Of a stretch of DNA of 64,000 bases, positions 27,394 through 36,945 are shown in pieces (within the stretch, counting starts at the first letter, position 1; the number at the start of each line of letters is the position of its first letter). The notes below the pieces were generated by a model. The model saw only the letters and a program-made list of their open reading frames with translations, ran no database searches and was not told where the DNA came from. Both the position numbers and the translations under genes were made by a program. The DNA comes from Thiodiazotropha sp050305975 (GTDB lineage: Bacteria > Pseudomonadota > Gammaproteobacteria > Chromatiales > Chromatiaceae): NCBI GenBank assembly GCA_050305975.1, contig JBNLGI010000231.1, positions 87,469 to 151,468 on the forward strand, read 5' to 3'.

Positions 27394-28824
27394 ATGGGCT
27401 ACGCTGTCCTGATCATCGAAGACGAAGCAGTTCTGGCGAGGAAAGTATCCAAATATCTTCAGCAACAAGGCTTCGATATCCGTATCGCGGTAAATGGCGC
27501 ACAAGGACTGGAATATCTCACGAGTTTCCAACCGGATGCGGTACTGCTCGATTTCAACCTGCCTGGCGCAATGAACGGGCTCGAGGTATTGGAAAGGATT
27601 CAGACGATCGAACCCGACAGCAAGGTCATCATGATAACCGGATACGGAAATCTGAGACTGGCCGTCGATGCCATGAAGGCGGGAGCCTACGACTACTTGA
27701 GCAAACCGATCGTTTTGAGTGAACTCAAAATCGTGCTGGATCGCATGCTCAGTCAGCGTCAAACGGAAGAGCAGCTCTCCTATTTTCGTGAGCGACAGGC
27801 CAATGAGGGGGATATCGATCGGATCATGGGCGAATCCGAAGCTATCAGAGAAGTAAAGGATCGCATCAGCAAAATCACGACAGCGATGCGGGGCCTGGCG
27901 GAAGGCCGTACGCCGCCCTCGGTGCTCGTGACCGGAGAGACAGGCACCGGTAAGGAACTGGTGGCGAGAGCGCTTCATTTCGCTGGACCGCGCAAGCAAG
28001 GTCCTTTTGTGGAGCTCAATGCGGCAAACCTGCCGGCCCACCTGGTCGAATCTGAACTCTTTGGTTATGAAAAAGGTGCCTTTACCGATGCGCGGGAGCG
28101 CAAAATCGGGCTCGTGGACGCGGCCAATGGGGGTACGCTGTTTCTGGACGAGATCGGAGAGCTCGATATCACGATTCAGTCGAAGCTGTTGAAGCTCCTC
28201 GAGGATCGCAAGGTGCGGCGCCTGGGCAGTCTGCGTGATGTTTCCGTCGATCTGCAGATCATCACCGCCACCAATCAAACCTTGCCGGATCTGGTGACGA
28301 AAGGCCAGTTTAGAGATGACCTCCTGTTCAGACTCAACACGCTGACGATACATATGCCCCCGTTACGCGAACGGCACAGCGATATAGTGCTGCTCGCGAA
28401 CCATTTCATTAACAAATTCATGCATAAGTACGGTAAACAGGGCTTGCAGCTCTCCGCCGATCTCCAACATCGCCTGTTGCAGTATGACTGGCCGGGTAAT
28501 ATCCGGGAGTTACGCAATCGAGTGGAACAGGCGGTACTGCTGTGTGATGGAGCGGATCTGTCTGCCGAACATTTCAACTTGCCTGCAAACCGCCCCGCGT
28601 CCAGTCCCAAGCCGATCGACAATACTGCCGATCAACCGACATCGCTTCGCAGAACCCGTGGCGACATGCCGACCATCTCGACGCTGCAGGAGATGGAGCG
28701 GGAAATGATTCAACAGACCATGAACGAGGTGGATGGAAACGTCTCCAAGGCCGCCCGACGTTTGGGCATCAGCCGGGATCGTCTGCGTTACCGGCTGGAG
28801 AAGTATCAGATGGAGAGAAAATAA
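27394..28824 (+). CDS. NtrC-family response regulator with GAFTDA variant loop
   Basis: The receiver has LIIEDEAVLA, the Asp in AVLLDFNLPG and Lys in LSKPI. The AAA+ domain has Walker A GETGTGKE and Walker B LFLDEIGEL, but the sigma-54 contact loop reads GAFTDA rather than GAFTGA. A long linker leads to a Fis-type HTH (NVSKAARRLGISRDRLRYRL). It forms a two-gene unit with the upstream kinase and is followed by a region with repeated motifs that may be its target. Whether the D variant supports sigma-54 activation has to be tested; variants with other residues at this position exist in the family. Confidence 0.92.
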   Translation: MGYAVLIIEDEAVLARKVSKYLQQQGFDIRIAVNGAQGLEYLTSFQPDAVLLDFNLPGAMNGLEVLERIQTIEPDSKVIMITGYGNLRLAVDAMKAGAYDYLSKPIVLSELKIVLDRMLSQRQTEEQLSYFRERQANEGDIDRIMGESEAIREVKDRISKITTAMRGLAEGRTPPSVLVTGETGTGKELVARALHFAGPRKQGPFVELNAANLPAHLVESELFGYEKGAFTDARERKIGLVDAANGGTLFLDEIGELDITIQSKLLKLLEDRKVRRLGSLRDVSVDLQIITATNQTLPDLVTKGQFRDDLLFRLNTLTIHMPPLRERHSDIVLLANHFINKFMHKYGKQGLQLSADLQHRLLQYDWPGNIRELRNRVEQAVLLCDGADLSAEHFNLPANRPASSPKPIDNTADQPTSLRRTRGDMPTISTLQEMEREMIQQTMNEVDGNVSKAARRLGISRDRLRYRLEKYQMERK

Positions 28825-29071
28825 CCACTCTCCGACTGAAATAACCACAAGAATGTTAATGGGAAAAATATCCCAATGTTGGGTGAATGCCCGATCGATG
28901 GGTAGACACCCCAATTGGATAGGTCTTCCGCAGACGCATAATCCTCTCTTACCAAGAAACATAACCACTGTAGTATCAATGGGTAGTGAAGCATTACCCT
29001 GCATCTGGCTCCGATTGGCGCGGGGCTTGCAGCTGATCTGATGTCAATCACTCAGTATCCGGAGCAAGCCC
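28825..29071 (+). promoter_or_regulatory. Regulatory region with repeated ATAACCAC and ATGGGTAG motifs
   Basis: ATAACCAC occurs at 28821-28828, 28841-28848 and 28961-28968, and ATGGGTAG at 28898-28905 and 28979-28986. There are also inverted repeats (TGGGA at 28860-28864 with TCCCA at 28871-28875; TTGGGTG with CACCCCAA further on). Such clustering upstream of the receiver/P-loop gene suggests regulator binding sites. No exact -24/-12 sigma-54 element was found. Confidence 0.5.
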
Positions 29072-30532
29072 ATGACCATCCTCGTAGTCGACGACAACAC
29101 GACACTGCTGAGCAAAATCGTTCGCAGTCTGGTATTGGCCGAATATCAGGTTCGAAGTGCCTCCTCCATACGTCAGGCACGACATGCACTGGCAGAGATG
29201 GACCCGATGGTCATCTGTCTCGATCTGCAACTGCCGGACGGTAATGGTCTGGATTTGCTGGAGGAGATTCGCCACCGCGGCAGCAGCCTGCCGGTGGTGA
29301 TCATCAGCGGTCAGCGTTCGAAGCAAGACTATGAAAGGGCGATGCGGCTCGGTGTTACCGGATTTCTGAACAAGCCGTTTGCGCTCTCCGACCTGCACGA
29401 TCTGCTCTCGTCCCTGCTGCACTTGCCGCCCACTGCCAAGCTGTCCGAACCTGCTCCGGGTGTGGAGGACAGGCAACTGCTTCCACTCGATGCGGAACGA
29501 GTCGAGAGGGCGAAGTGGTCCTACTCGACGCATCGAGTGGTTCGAACGGATGCGCGTCAGTTGATCACCGGTGACTATCAACCGGAGTCGGGTGATCTGG
29601 TCCTGGCAAGGGTGGACAGACTCAATCAACACAAACGCATCGAATTGATAGATGGTCGTCGGGCGACCCTCTATCCCGGCGACGAAATTATAGTCAGCTA
29701 TGGAAACCGCTATGCGCCGGACCAGTTCGAGGCCGAGATACCCGATGATCTATCCCCCTGTCATCTGGTGGCGGCAGGCGGTATCGCGGCGCACTGCATT
29801 TCACGCAATGCAAAGATCAGGACGGCATCCCGAATCACCCCGATCGGGGTGTTGGCAGACGGGGATGGCCATCCATTGAATCTTTCTCGTTATGCGCTTG
29901 AAGCGCTGCCATGCGACACCGCCCGACCCTCAGTGACAGCCGTCATCGGCACCTCCATGAATGCCGGCAAGACCACCACACTGGCTGGCCTCACCCTCGG
30001 CATGACTCGGCATGGCGTCAAAGTCGGGACCGCCAAGGTCACCGGAACCGGCGCCGGGTGCGATATCTGGCAGATGATCGATGCCGGCAGTGCCGCTGTT
30101 TTCGACTTTACCGACTGCGGATTGCCCTCGACCTATAAACTGCCGATCGAATGCTGCGAAAGGGCGATGGAAACCCTGGTCGCACAGCTCAGTGCGGAGG
30201 GCGTGGATCAGATACTGATCGAAATCGCAGACGGTATTCTGCAGGCGGAGACCCGGGCCTTGATCCAGTCACCGGTCTTTTCCCGTCTGGTGGATCAGGT
30301 GGTGTTTTCCGCGGCCGATGCCCTTGGAGCCCAGGGCGGTATCGCCTGGTTGAGAGAGCAGGGCGTCGAGGTCGTCGGCGTTTCGGGCGCATTGACCTGT
30401 GCGCCACTCGCGATGCGTGAATGCGCCGGCCTGATCGATCTGCCGATCCTCGATCTTTCGACCTTGGTGCAAGGACGCTGGCAGCTCGACAACCTTGTCG
30501 CTTCACGCCACAACGATACCCGGGTGGCCTGA
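29072..30532 (+). CDS. Receiver domain fused to a P-loop (DUF1611/MobB-like) domain
   Basis: The first 115 residues are a canonical receiver: TILVVDDNTTLL, phosphorylated Asp in VICLDLQLPDG, Lys in LNKPF. A middle region (about 145-285) is of unknown type, with VLADGDG and an AAGGIAAHC segment. The C-terminal half is a P-loop NTPase with Walker A G293-T-S-M-N-A-G-K300-T and a later IEIADGILQ strand, resembling DUF1611-C, MobB or dethiobiotin synthetase-like folds. There is no DNA-binding domain. The next gene, an ABC exporter, overlaps by one base, so a phosphorylation-controlled enzyme or chaperone acting with the transporter is conceivable. Exact P-loop family is uncertain. Confidence 0.8.
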   Translation: MTILVVDDNTTLLSKIVRSLVLAEYQVRSASSIRQARHALAEMDPMVICLDLQLPDGNGLDLLEEIRHRGSSLPVVIISGQRSKQDYERAMRLGVTGFLNKPFALSDLHDLLSSLLHLPPTAKLSEPAPGVEDRQLLPLDAERVERAKWSYSTHRVVRTDARQLITGDYQPESGDLVLARVDRLNQHKRIELIDGRRATLYPGDEIIVSYGNRYAPDQFEAEIPDDLSPCHLVAAGGIAAHCISRNAKIRTASRITPIGVLADGDGHPLNLSRYALEALPCDTARPSVTAVIGTSMNAGKTTTLAGLTLGMTRHGVKVGTAKVTGTGAGCDIWQMIDAGSAAVFDFTDCGLPSTYKLPIECCERAMETLVAQLSAEGVDQILIEIADGILQAETRALIQSPVFSRLVDQVVFSAADALGAQGGIAWLREQGVEVVGVSGALTCAPLAMRECAGLIDLPILDLSTLVQGRWQLDNLVASRHNDTRVA

Positions 30533-32247
30533 TGTCGCTGCCGCCACTCTTTGCCGGCGACCGCCGCAAGCGGTTCGTCTTTCTGTTGGCCAACGGCATC
30601 GGACAGGCATCGGCAGCCGTGGCCACGGCGCTGCTGGTACGCCAGGGATTCGACGAGCTGGTGATCTCCCCCGAGGCGCTTGAGTGGCGCAGCCTTTCTG
30701 TGCTGTCGCTGGCAATGCTCGGTTCGATCCTGATGACCGCCTGGTTGCGCTGGCGCGGGATTGTGGATGCGGAAATCCTCGGCCAGGACTATATCCATGC
30801 CCTGCGCACCCACCTTTTTCTGCATGTGACGCGGATTGGAGCAGACGGCGCACGCCAGATGAGCCGTGGGGCACTGATGCTGCGATTCGTGGGTGACCTC
30901 AACGCCTTGAGAAACTGGGTGAGCCTAGGGCTCGCACGGCTGTTGGTGAGCGGCCTTGCACTGGGGGTGGCCGTGGCCGTTCTGATGATGATCGAGACGG
31001 TGATCGGCATCGCCGTTGCCGTGGCTATTTCCGTGACAGCGATACTGGTGCTGTTCCTGGGGCCGCGCCTGCGGAGCCGAACCCGGGAAGCGCGACGCTA
31101 CCGGGGGCGCATTGCCGCACTTATCAATGACCGTATCGCCAATATCGGTGTCGTGGAGAGCTTCGGTCAGGAGCGCAGAGAGATCAAGCGTGTGCGACGA
31201 GCCAGTCTACGTCTGCGCCAGGCACTGATTTTACGAGCACGGACCATCGGATTGATACGGGCGCTGTCGGACGCCAGCGCCGGATTCGCGGGACTGGCCG
31301 CTCTCAGCGTCGGTGCGTTTCAAGTGGCTGCGGGGGTGGCCACGCCGGGAACCGTAGTATCGGCCATGGTCGTCGCCGGTCTGCTGGCGCCCAGGTTGGC
31401 CGATTTGAGCCGTGTCTACGAGTATTGGACGGCGGCTGTCATCGCCCGTGAAAAACAGCTGCAGCTGCTGCGGCTCGCACCGCTCGGAAGGTCGCTGCAG
31501 CCGGGCGGGGAAGCGCCGCTCACAACCGCCCTGGCACCGACCATTCAGTTACGCCAGGTTGCCAAGTCGCCCCTGTTCCGTTCGCTGAACGTGAAAATCG
31601 CAGCGGGTGAGCGGATAGCGCTGATCGGTCCCAACGGCGCCGGCAAGTCGACCCTGTTGCGTATCATTTCGGGACTCGTGGAACCGGAGCAGGGCCAGGT
31701 ATTGCTGGATGGCGAGTCGATCCAGAGCTGTCGCTGGTCGGATGTCAGGCGGACCTTCGCCATGGTCTCGCCCGACCTGCCCCTGCTGCGCGGTTCGCTC
31801 CGTCTCAACCTGACCTACGGCGCCTCGAACAGCGACGACACGACCCTTGATGAGGTGGTGAATACCTGCCAGCTGGATGGGCTGTTGAAGCGCCTCGAGA
31901 AAGGTCTCGAGACGCGCATCGCCGAAAACGGCGCCGGCCTCTCCACGGGAGAGCGGTCACGTATCGCGTTGGCCAGGGCTTTGATGGCAAGACCGGCGGT
32001 GCTGCTGTTGGATGAGGCGGCAGCGAATCTGGATGCCAGCGCGCGTCTTGCGCTGGAACAGGCTGTTGAGTCATTTAGTGGCACGGTGATCTTCGTCACC
32101 CACGACATCAATCAGGTCACCTGGGCCGATCGCGCGCTGGTGATACGGTCGGGCGAGATCGTGTCGATGGCGAGCCAGGATCTTTTCGCCGATCCCGCAG
32201 CCTGGGGGCTCGGTGCCGAAAGACGGGAACTCAGGCTTGTCCGTTAG
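30532..32247 (+). CDS. ABC exporter-type transporter (fused permease and ATPase)
   Basis: A protein of 571 residues with an N-terminal membrane domain (several hydrophobic segments to about residue 300) and a C-terminal ATPase domain with Walker A GPNGAGKST, signature LSTGERSRIALARAL and Walker B VLLLDEA followed by an H-loop FVTHDIN. It has the half-transporter layout of exporters such as MsbA or of type I secretion. ATG 30532 overlaps the TGA of the preceding gene, showing translational coupling to the receiver/P-loop protein. The substrate is unknown. Confidence 0.9.
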   Translation: MSLPPLFAGDRRKRFVFLLANGIGQASAAVATALLVRQGFDELVISPEALEWRSLSVLSLAMLGSILMTAWLRWRGIVDAEILGQDYIHALRTHLFLHVTRIGADGARQMSRGALMLRFVGDLNALRNWVSLGLARLLVSGLALGVAVAVLMMIETVIGIAVAVAISVTAILVLFLGPRLRSRTREARRYRGRIAALINDRIANIGVVESFGQERREIKRVRRASLRLRQALILRARTIGLIRALSDASAGFAGLAALSVGAFQVAAGVATPGTVVSAMVVAGLLAPRLADLSRVYEYWTAAVIAREKQLQLLRLAPLGRSLQPGGEAPLTTALAPTIQLRQVAKSPLFRSLNVKIAAGERIALIGPNGAGKSTLLRIISGLVEPEQGQVLLDGESIQSCRWSDVRRTFAMVSPDLPLLRGSLRLNLTYGASNSDDTTLDEVVNTCQLDGLLKRLEKGLETRIAENGAGLSTGERSRIALARALMARPAVLLLDEAAANLDASARLALEQAVESFSGTVIFVTHDINQVTWADRALVIRSGEIVSMASQDLFADPAAWGLGAERRELRLVR

Positions 32248-32287
32248 TCCATTCTGCGCCTTGAAGCTGAAGTAGGGGATACGGTCA

Positions 32288-33292
32288 ATGCGGCGTGAAC
32301 TTTTGCTCTTTACCGGACTGATCATGACACTGTTTGCAATTCAGGCATCACCGGATCGCGATTCTTCACTTCCTGCGTGCGAAACGGGGGAGGGGAGTGA
32401 TGTCGAGCATTCACTGGAGCGCGGGCAGGTGTTGAAAATTGCGCCCAAGGAACTGCCATCGTTGCGATACTACCTCTATCTACCGCGAACGATCAGGCAG
32501 CCTGCGCGTGTCATGCTCAGCGTCCACGGTATCTCACGAAATGCCAGAGAGCATGCCGAACTTTTCGCGCCCTATGCGGAAGCGGCGGGTATCGTCCTCA
32601 TGGCGCCTCGTTTCAGTCGCAGGAATTTCCGCGGCTATCAGCGTCTGGCGGATGGACCGAAGGAAGAGCTTAGAGCGGACCGGGTGTTGAATATGATGGT
32701 CGCGGATCTCAACAGCCGTGTTGGGCTCTGTCCATCGAAACTCTACCTGTTCGGATATTCGGGCGGCGGTCAATTTGTGCATCGTTACGCCATGCTCAAT
32801 CCGGAGAGAGTCGAGCGTGTGGTGATCGGTGCCGCCGGCTGGTATACCTTCCCCGATCCTGACGTGAAATACCCGCGAGGACTTCGTCTTTCCGCCAAGC
32901 GTCCGCTCACATTCAAGTGGCCCGACTTCCTGAAGATACCCATGACCGTCGTGGTGGGAGAGCATGACACCTCACGCGACGAAGCTCTGAACCGGAACCA
33001 TCGCATCGACAAGCAGCAGGGCATGAATCGTCTGCAAAGAGGCAATCGATGGATCGAAGCGATGAGAGCGGCGGCCGATCGCCAAGGGCTCGACACCGGT
33101 TATGCACTCGTTCCGCTGCCTGATACCGGTCACGATTTCCGTCAAGCCATGATGAACGGTCGCATGGGGGAAGTCGTCTTTACCCACCTGTTCGATGAAC
33201 CGGCGTACAAGGGCTCACTACCGGTTGACGTGGCCCCTTCGCTCACCGACGCGAAGCGTGACTCCGGCAGGAGGGATCAAGTTGTACAGTAA
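32288..33292 (+). CDS. Exported alpha/beta hydrolase (esterase/depolymerase-like)
   Basis: An N-terminal hydrophobic segment (LLLFTGLIMTLFAIQA) suggests export. The fold is recognisable from SVHGISRNAREH (oxyanion region), the nucleophile elbow LFGYSGGGQFVHRY, the acid region TVVVGEHDTSRDE and the catalytic His in DTGHDFRQAM. It resembles poly(3-hydroxybutyrate) depolymerase-type or carboxylesterase-type enzymes; the substrate is not evident. It lies 40 bases after the ABC gene and overlaps the porin gene by 11 bases, forming one unit. Confidence 0.8.
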   Translation: MRRELLLFTGLIMTLFAIQASPDRDSSLPACETGEGSDVEHSLERGQVLKIAPKELPSLRYYLYLPRTIRQPARVMLSVHGISRNAREHAELFAPYAEAAGIVLMAPRFSRRNFRGYQRLADGPKEELRADRVLNMMVADLNSRVGLCPSKLYLFGYSGGGQFVHRYAMLNPERVERVVIGAAGWYTFPDPDVKYPRGLRLSAKRPLTFKWPDFLKIPMTVVVGEHDTSRDEALNRNHRIDKQQGMNRLQRGNRWIEAMRAAADRQGLDTGYALVPLPDTGHDFRQAMMNGRMGEVVFTHLFDEPAYKGSLPVDVAPSLTDAKRDSGRRDQVVQ

Positions 33293-34457
33293 AAATGGAA
33301 TATGGTGGTCAAGGCTCTGCACGGCGATCTGTGCAAGTGCGATTTCATGCGGAGCAAATGCATCGGATTGGAGCAACGCCCTGAGATTCGAATCGGACGA
33401 CAAGGCCTATTCGTTCAGAATCGGCGGAAGACTGCACGCCGATATCGGCAGCATCGATGCGGATGATCCCGCTTCGGATGGAAGCTTCGATGAGATACGC
33501 CGTGCAAGACTGAACTTGTCCGGAAAATTTCTCCGTGACTGGCGATACTTCTACGAATACGATTTTGCTGCCGACCATGACTTCCAGGTCAAAGACGCCT
33601 ATATCGGTTATTACGGTTTCGACAGGGTAAGAATCAGGCTGGGCAACCTGCAGGAACCGGTCAGCCTCGAAGAGCTCACGAGTTCCAATGCAACGACCTT
33701 CATGGAGCGTGCACTGATCACCGCGCTGGTTCCTGGTTACAATCTGGGTTTGCGCATTAACAGCTGGGGTGAGGACTGGAGTCTTGCCGGCGGCCTGTTC
33801 GAGGGTTCCGCGCGTGGCCGCGACAAAGAAATCGACGAAGGCTGGGGTGTGGCTGGCAGGGTGGTCTATTCACCGCGCATCGGCCGCGGCAACCGTCTCC
33901 ATTTCGGCGTTTCCTCCGAGTACCGTGAACCACGGGAAGATAACCGCGTCAGCTACCGTACACGCCCCGAGGTTCACCTGATCGATCGCGCCATGATTGC
34001 CACCGGCACCCTGAGCCGGGTCGACCATACATTGACCAGCGGTCTGGAACTGGCGGGGATATGGGGAAGCTGGTCCATACAGGGCGAATACATACGCGCA
34101 GACGTGCAACGCACAGGCCGCCCCGACGTGGTCTTCGATGGCTGGTATCTCCTGGGCTCCTGGTTCATTACGGGGGGGCGGCGTGACTACGATCCAAAAG
34201 ATGGCGCTTTCGACAAGGTCGTGCCCAAAGCTGACCACGGAGACTGGGAGATTGCGGCACGCTACAGCACACTCGATCTGGAGCAGGATCCGATTACAGG
34301 AGGCGAAGAGAAAAACTGGACCCTCGGACTCAACTGGTATGTAGACCGCCACATGCGCCTGATGGCCAACTACGTGGATGCCGAGGCGGACCCCAACCGA
34401 AGCGGAAGCCTGGAGAGGCTCAAGGCATGGATGTTCCGGTTTCAATATATTTTTTAA
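33282..34457 (+). CDS. Phosphate-selective porin OprP/OprO-like outer membrane protein
   Basis: A beta-barrel protein of about 391 residues with signal peptide (LCTAICASAISCGANA), a family-typical start (YSFRIGGRLHADIGSI, DEIRRARLNLSGKF, RLGNLQEPVSLEEL) and a C-terminal aromatic residue (FRFQYIF). TTG 33282 is chosen as start because AGGAGGGA lies just upstream and gives a proper signal peptide; longer in-frame starts would run into the hydrolase gene. The family forms anion-selective channels; phosphate or polyphosphate as substrate is inferred by similarity only. Confidence 0.85.
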   Translation: MYSKNGIWWSRLCTAICASAISCGANASDWSNALRFESDDKAYSFRIGGRLHADIGSIDADDPASDGSFDEIRRARLNLSGKFLRDWRYFYEYDFAADHDFQVKDAYIGYYGFDRVRIRLGNLQEPVSLEELTSSNATTFMERALITALVPGYNLGLRINSWGEDWSLAGGLFEGSARGRDKEIDEGWGVAGRVVYSPRIGRGNRLHFGVSSEYREPREDNRVSYRTRPEVHLIDRAMIATGTLSRVDHTLTSGLELAGIWGSWSIQGEYIRADVQRTGRPDVVFDGWYLLGSWFITGGRRDYDPKDGAFDKVVPKADHGDWEIAARYSTLDLEQDPITGGEEKNWTLGLNWYVDRHMRLMANYVDAEADPNRSGSLERLKAWMFRFQYIF

Positions 34458-34830
34458 CAATAGAAGGTATCTGACTGTAATGCTTAAAAATATTGTATCC
34501 GCGTTTCCATAGGGATTAGGGCGGAGGCTGAGGGGATAACTTCGGCGAGTCCGTCGCATTGCGTGGTGACGGCGACACCCGGGCGGTGGGAGCTGCGTTG
34601 GAAAAACAGCAGCACGACCGGCATGAACAGCACACCGGATGGACTGGGCAGGCGATACCGGAGCTGTGTACCTGTATTAGGGGCTGTCGGTGTGAAGATG
34701 TGAAGCAATTCAGCAGCGGAGCAGGGGGGTATTATTAAAACCAGGCATTCAACATGCGCAGAGTTCTCTCTCAGTGAGAATTGAATAATTCCCACTGAAT
34801 TCCGCGCGGATGGATGACTACCCTGTATGC
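34458..34830. other. Intergenic region between convergent genes
   Basis: About 370 bases between the porin and the TonB receptor gene, which converge. Only short imperfect inverted repeats are visible (for example TTCTC and GAGAA near 34760-34776); no strong terminator and no gene were found. Confidence 0.4.
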
Positions 34831-36945
34831 CTAATAATAGACTCTGGCGCTGACATAAAAACTTCTTCCCTCTTCCAGAAAACGGCTGGGGTTCGCCCCT
34901 CTCACGTCGGGGTAATAATTTTTGGTATCGAACAAATTGTAAATGGAAAACGAAATATCCGTATCCGGAAAAGTGGAAGAACTTAGCCGTTGCGCCAGCA
35001 GTGTCAAATTGACGGATTTATATTCCGGAATGGTGATGGTGATCGGATTGAGATTGGCATCCAGGGCGTTGCCTTTGATCGAGTCGGTGTATTTACCCTG
35101 CAGGCTCAAGGATAGATTATCCGAAAAGTCGTAGATAACGCCAAAGCCAAATTTATTCTTCGCGATTTCCTTGAACTCAGAGTCATCCGGATCGCGTTCA
35201 TAGTTGTACCAGACGTTTCCCCGCAAACTCGCGTAGCGCCATTTCATCAGGGCTTCCACTCCCTCCACCTTTTTGGAGCCGCTGTTAACCAGAGTGTCCT
35301 CTATGGTGGGCGCTTCTTCAATAATCTTTGAAGCGTGATTCTGAAAATATGCCACTTGGCCGGAAAGGTTATGCATTGGGTTAAAGTGAAGCGATAACTC
35401 CCTGGATTTCATTCTGGCCGGAACCAGATCGGGGTTTTCAGTGAATTCGAACATGGTGGGTTCACGGAATGCCTCACCGTAAAGGGCTTTTATCGCCCAG
35501 CCTTCAGCCAATTGATAGTACACGCCACTTCTTATATTGGTTATATCGCCATAGATATTGTGATGGTCATATCGACCACCCAGGGTCAGCTGCAGTTTGT
35601 TATCAAGAAAAGAGTGTTGATCCTGGATGTAAACGTAATATTTGTCTTGATCCAGATAGGGCGTCAGATTGGAAAAATAGCCCGTGGGCGGAAATAGATA
35701 TCGGCCCACTTGAGGACTCCCCAATGTGGTGTCGCTGGTGCTCAAACCGGTAAAAGCGGGTTCGCCAATATATACGCTGTAATAACCAAACCCCACAATC
35801 AGATAGTTGGGGATGCTCTTGGGGGTAATGTCGAACTGGGTGTTTATTGTGTATGACTTGTTGTCTTCGATATTAAATGCAGCAAGAAACGGAGGATTAT
35901 CACCTTCATCTTCACGGCTTTGAAAACGGATATAATCATCCTCGTCTTCCCGGTAGGCATCGATCGTCAATTTGACCGGATAAGAATCGAACTCGTTTTC
36001 AAATTTAAAATAAGTCAGTATTTGCTCGGAGTTATAATTGAAGTTGGTGTAGGAGATTTCAGGATTCTCGATTCCGCCGCCGTCCTCATCCCGCAAAAAG
36101 TAGATACCGGCATTGATGTTGGCGGTGGTATCGATTGTATAAATGAAGTCGATATTGAAATTATAGGCCCGGTTGTCGTCTCTATAGGGATTGCCACTGT
36201 CGAGCATCTCGTTTCTAAGCTCGATATTGTCTTCTGTATATTCCGCTGTTCTTATGAAATCAGTGAAATCCGGCCCCTCCTGATTGAAGACGGTTCCGCT
36301 TAGAGTGATCCCCAGATTCTTGCTTTGACTGATGGTATTGAAACTGACTTGTTTGCTGTCAAATGCCTCATCCACGCTGCCCAGGGAGGTTGCTATATCC
36401 GAACCGGGTTCAGAGTTGCCGCTGTTCTTAGTAATGATATTGATTACGCCGGTAAACGCATCGGCGCCATATAAAGCCGACGCGGGTCCCTGGACGATTT
36501 CGATCTGCTTTACGTTGTTCAGAGTATATTGAGATGCAATATACGCTTCCCCGGACCACAACTTATTCATCGGGCGGCCATCGATGAGAATCTTTGTCTG
36601 CGCCCAGTTTTCCGCAAAGCCCCTTTGCCCCCCCTGTAGACTGGAGTGCGCATTCGCGTATTCGATACCTGGCAGATTATGCAAAACATCTTTCAGGTCA
36701 CGGTAACCGTATTGCTTGATGTCATCTTCTGTAATGACATAGATGGTGGCAGGAGCTTCACCCTGTTTCTGTATTCGTTTGGATGCGGTGAAAACTCTGA
36801 TCTGACCCAGTTCCTCGAGCGAATACTCAAGCAGTTGAGCTATCTCCTCAGCCTGGACGACCTGCGTTGACAGGCTAAGGCCACTGCCGAGCATGCCAAG
36901 TGACAGTGCCAGGATGGCCGGTACACCCTTATTGAGATCTGGCAT
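34831..36945 (-). CDS. TonB-dependent outer membrane receptor
   Basis: 704 residues with a signal peptide (ILALSLGMLGSGLSLS), a plug domain (APATIYVITEDDIKQYGYRD, LKDVLHNLPGIEY, TKILIDGRPMN, IEIVQGPASALYGADAFTGV) and a beta-barrel ending in an aromatic residue (RSFYVSARVYY). GGGAG upstream supports ATG 36945. The N-terminal plug motifs resemble receptors of the vitamin B12/colicin-type group, but the ligand cannot be named. It is a single gene with no siderophore genes or TonB/ExbBD nearby. Confidence 0.93.
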   Translation of the reverse strand: MPDLNKGVPAILALSLGMLGSGLSLSTQVVQAEEIAQLLEYSLEELGQIRVFTASKRIQKQGEAPATIYVITEDDIKQYGYRDLKDVLHNLPGIEYANAHSSLQGGQRGFAENWAQTKILIDGRPMNKLWSGEAYIASQYTLNNVKQIEIVQGPASALYGADAFTGVINIITKNSGNSEPGSDIATSLGSVDEAFDSKQVSFNTISQSKNLGITLSGTVFNQEGPDFTDFIRTAEYTEDNIELRNEMLDSGNPYRDDNRAYNFNIDFIYTIDTTANINAGIYFLRDEDGGGIENPEISYTNFNYNSEQILTYFKFENEFDSYPVKLTIDAYREDEDDYIRFQSREDEGDNPPFLAAFNIEDNKSYTINTQFDITPKSIPNYLIVGFGYYSVYIGEPAFTGLSTSDTTLGSPQVGRYLFPPTGYFSNLTPYLDQDKYYVYIQDQHSFLDNKLQLTLGGRYDHHNIYGDITNIRSGVYYQLAEGWAIKALYGEAFREPTMFEFTENPDLVPARMKSRELSLHFNPMHNLSGQVAYFQNHASKIIEEAPTIEDTLVNSGSKKVEGVEALMKWRYASLRGNVWYNYERDPDDSEFKEIAKNKFGFGVIYDFSDNLSLSLQGKYTDSIKGNALDANLNPITITIPEYKSVNLTLLAQRLSSSTFPDTDISFSIYNLFDTKNYYPDVRGANPSRFLEEGRSFYVSARVYY

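Noticed and set aside
27262..28353. A 363-residue minus-strand frame over the kinase/regulator junction
   Set aside because: It crosses two well-defined sense genes and has no recognisable domain.
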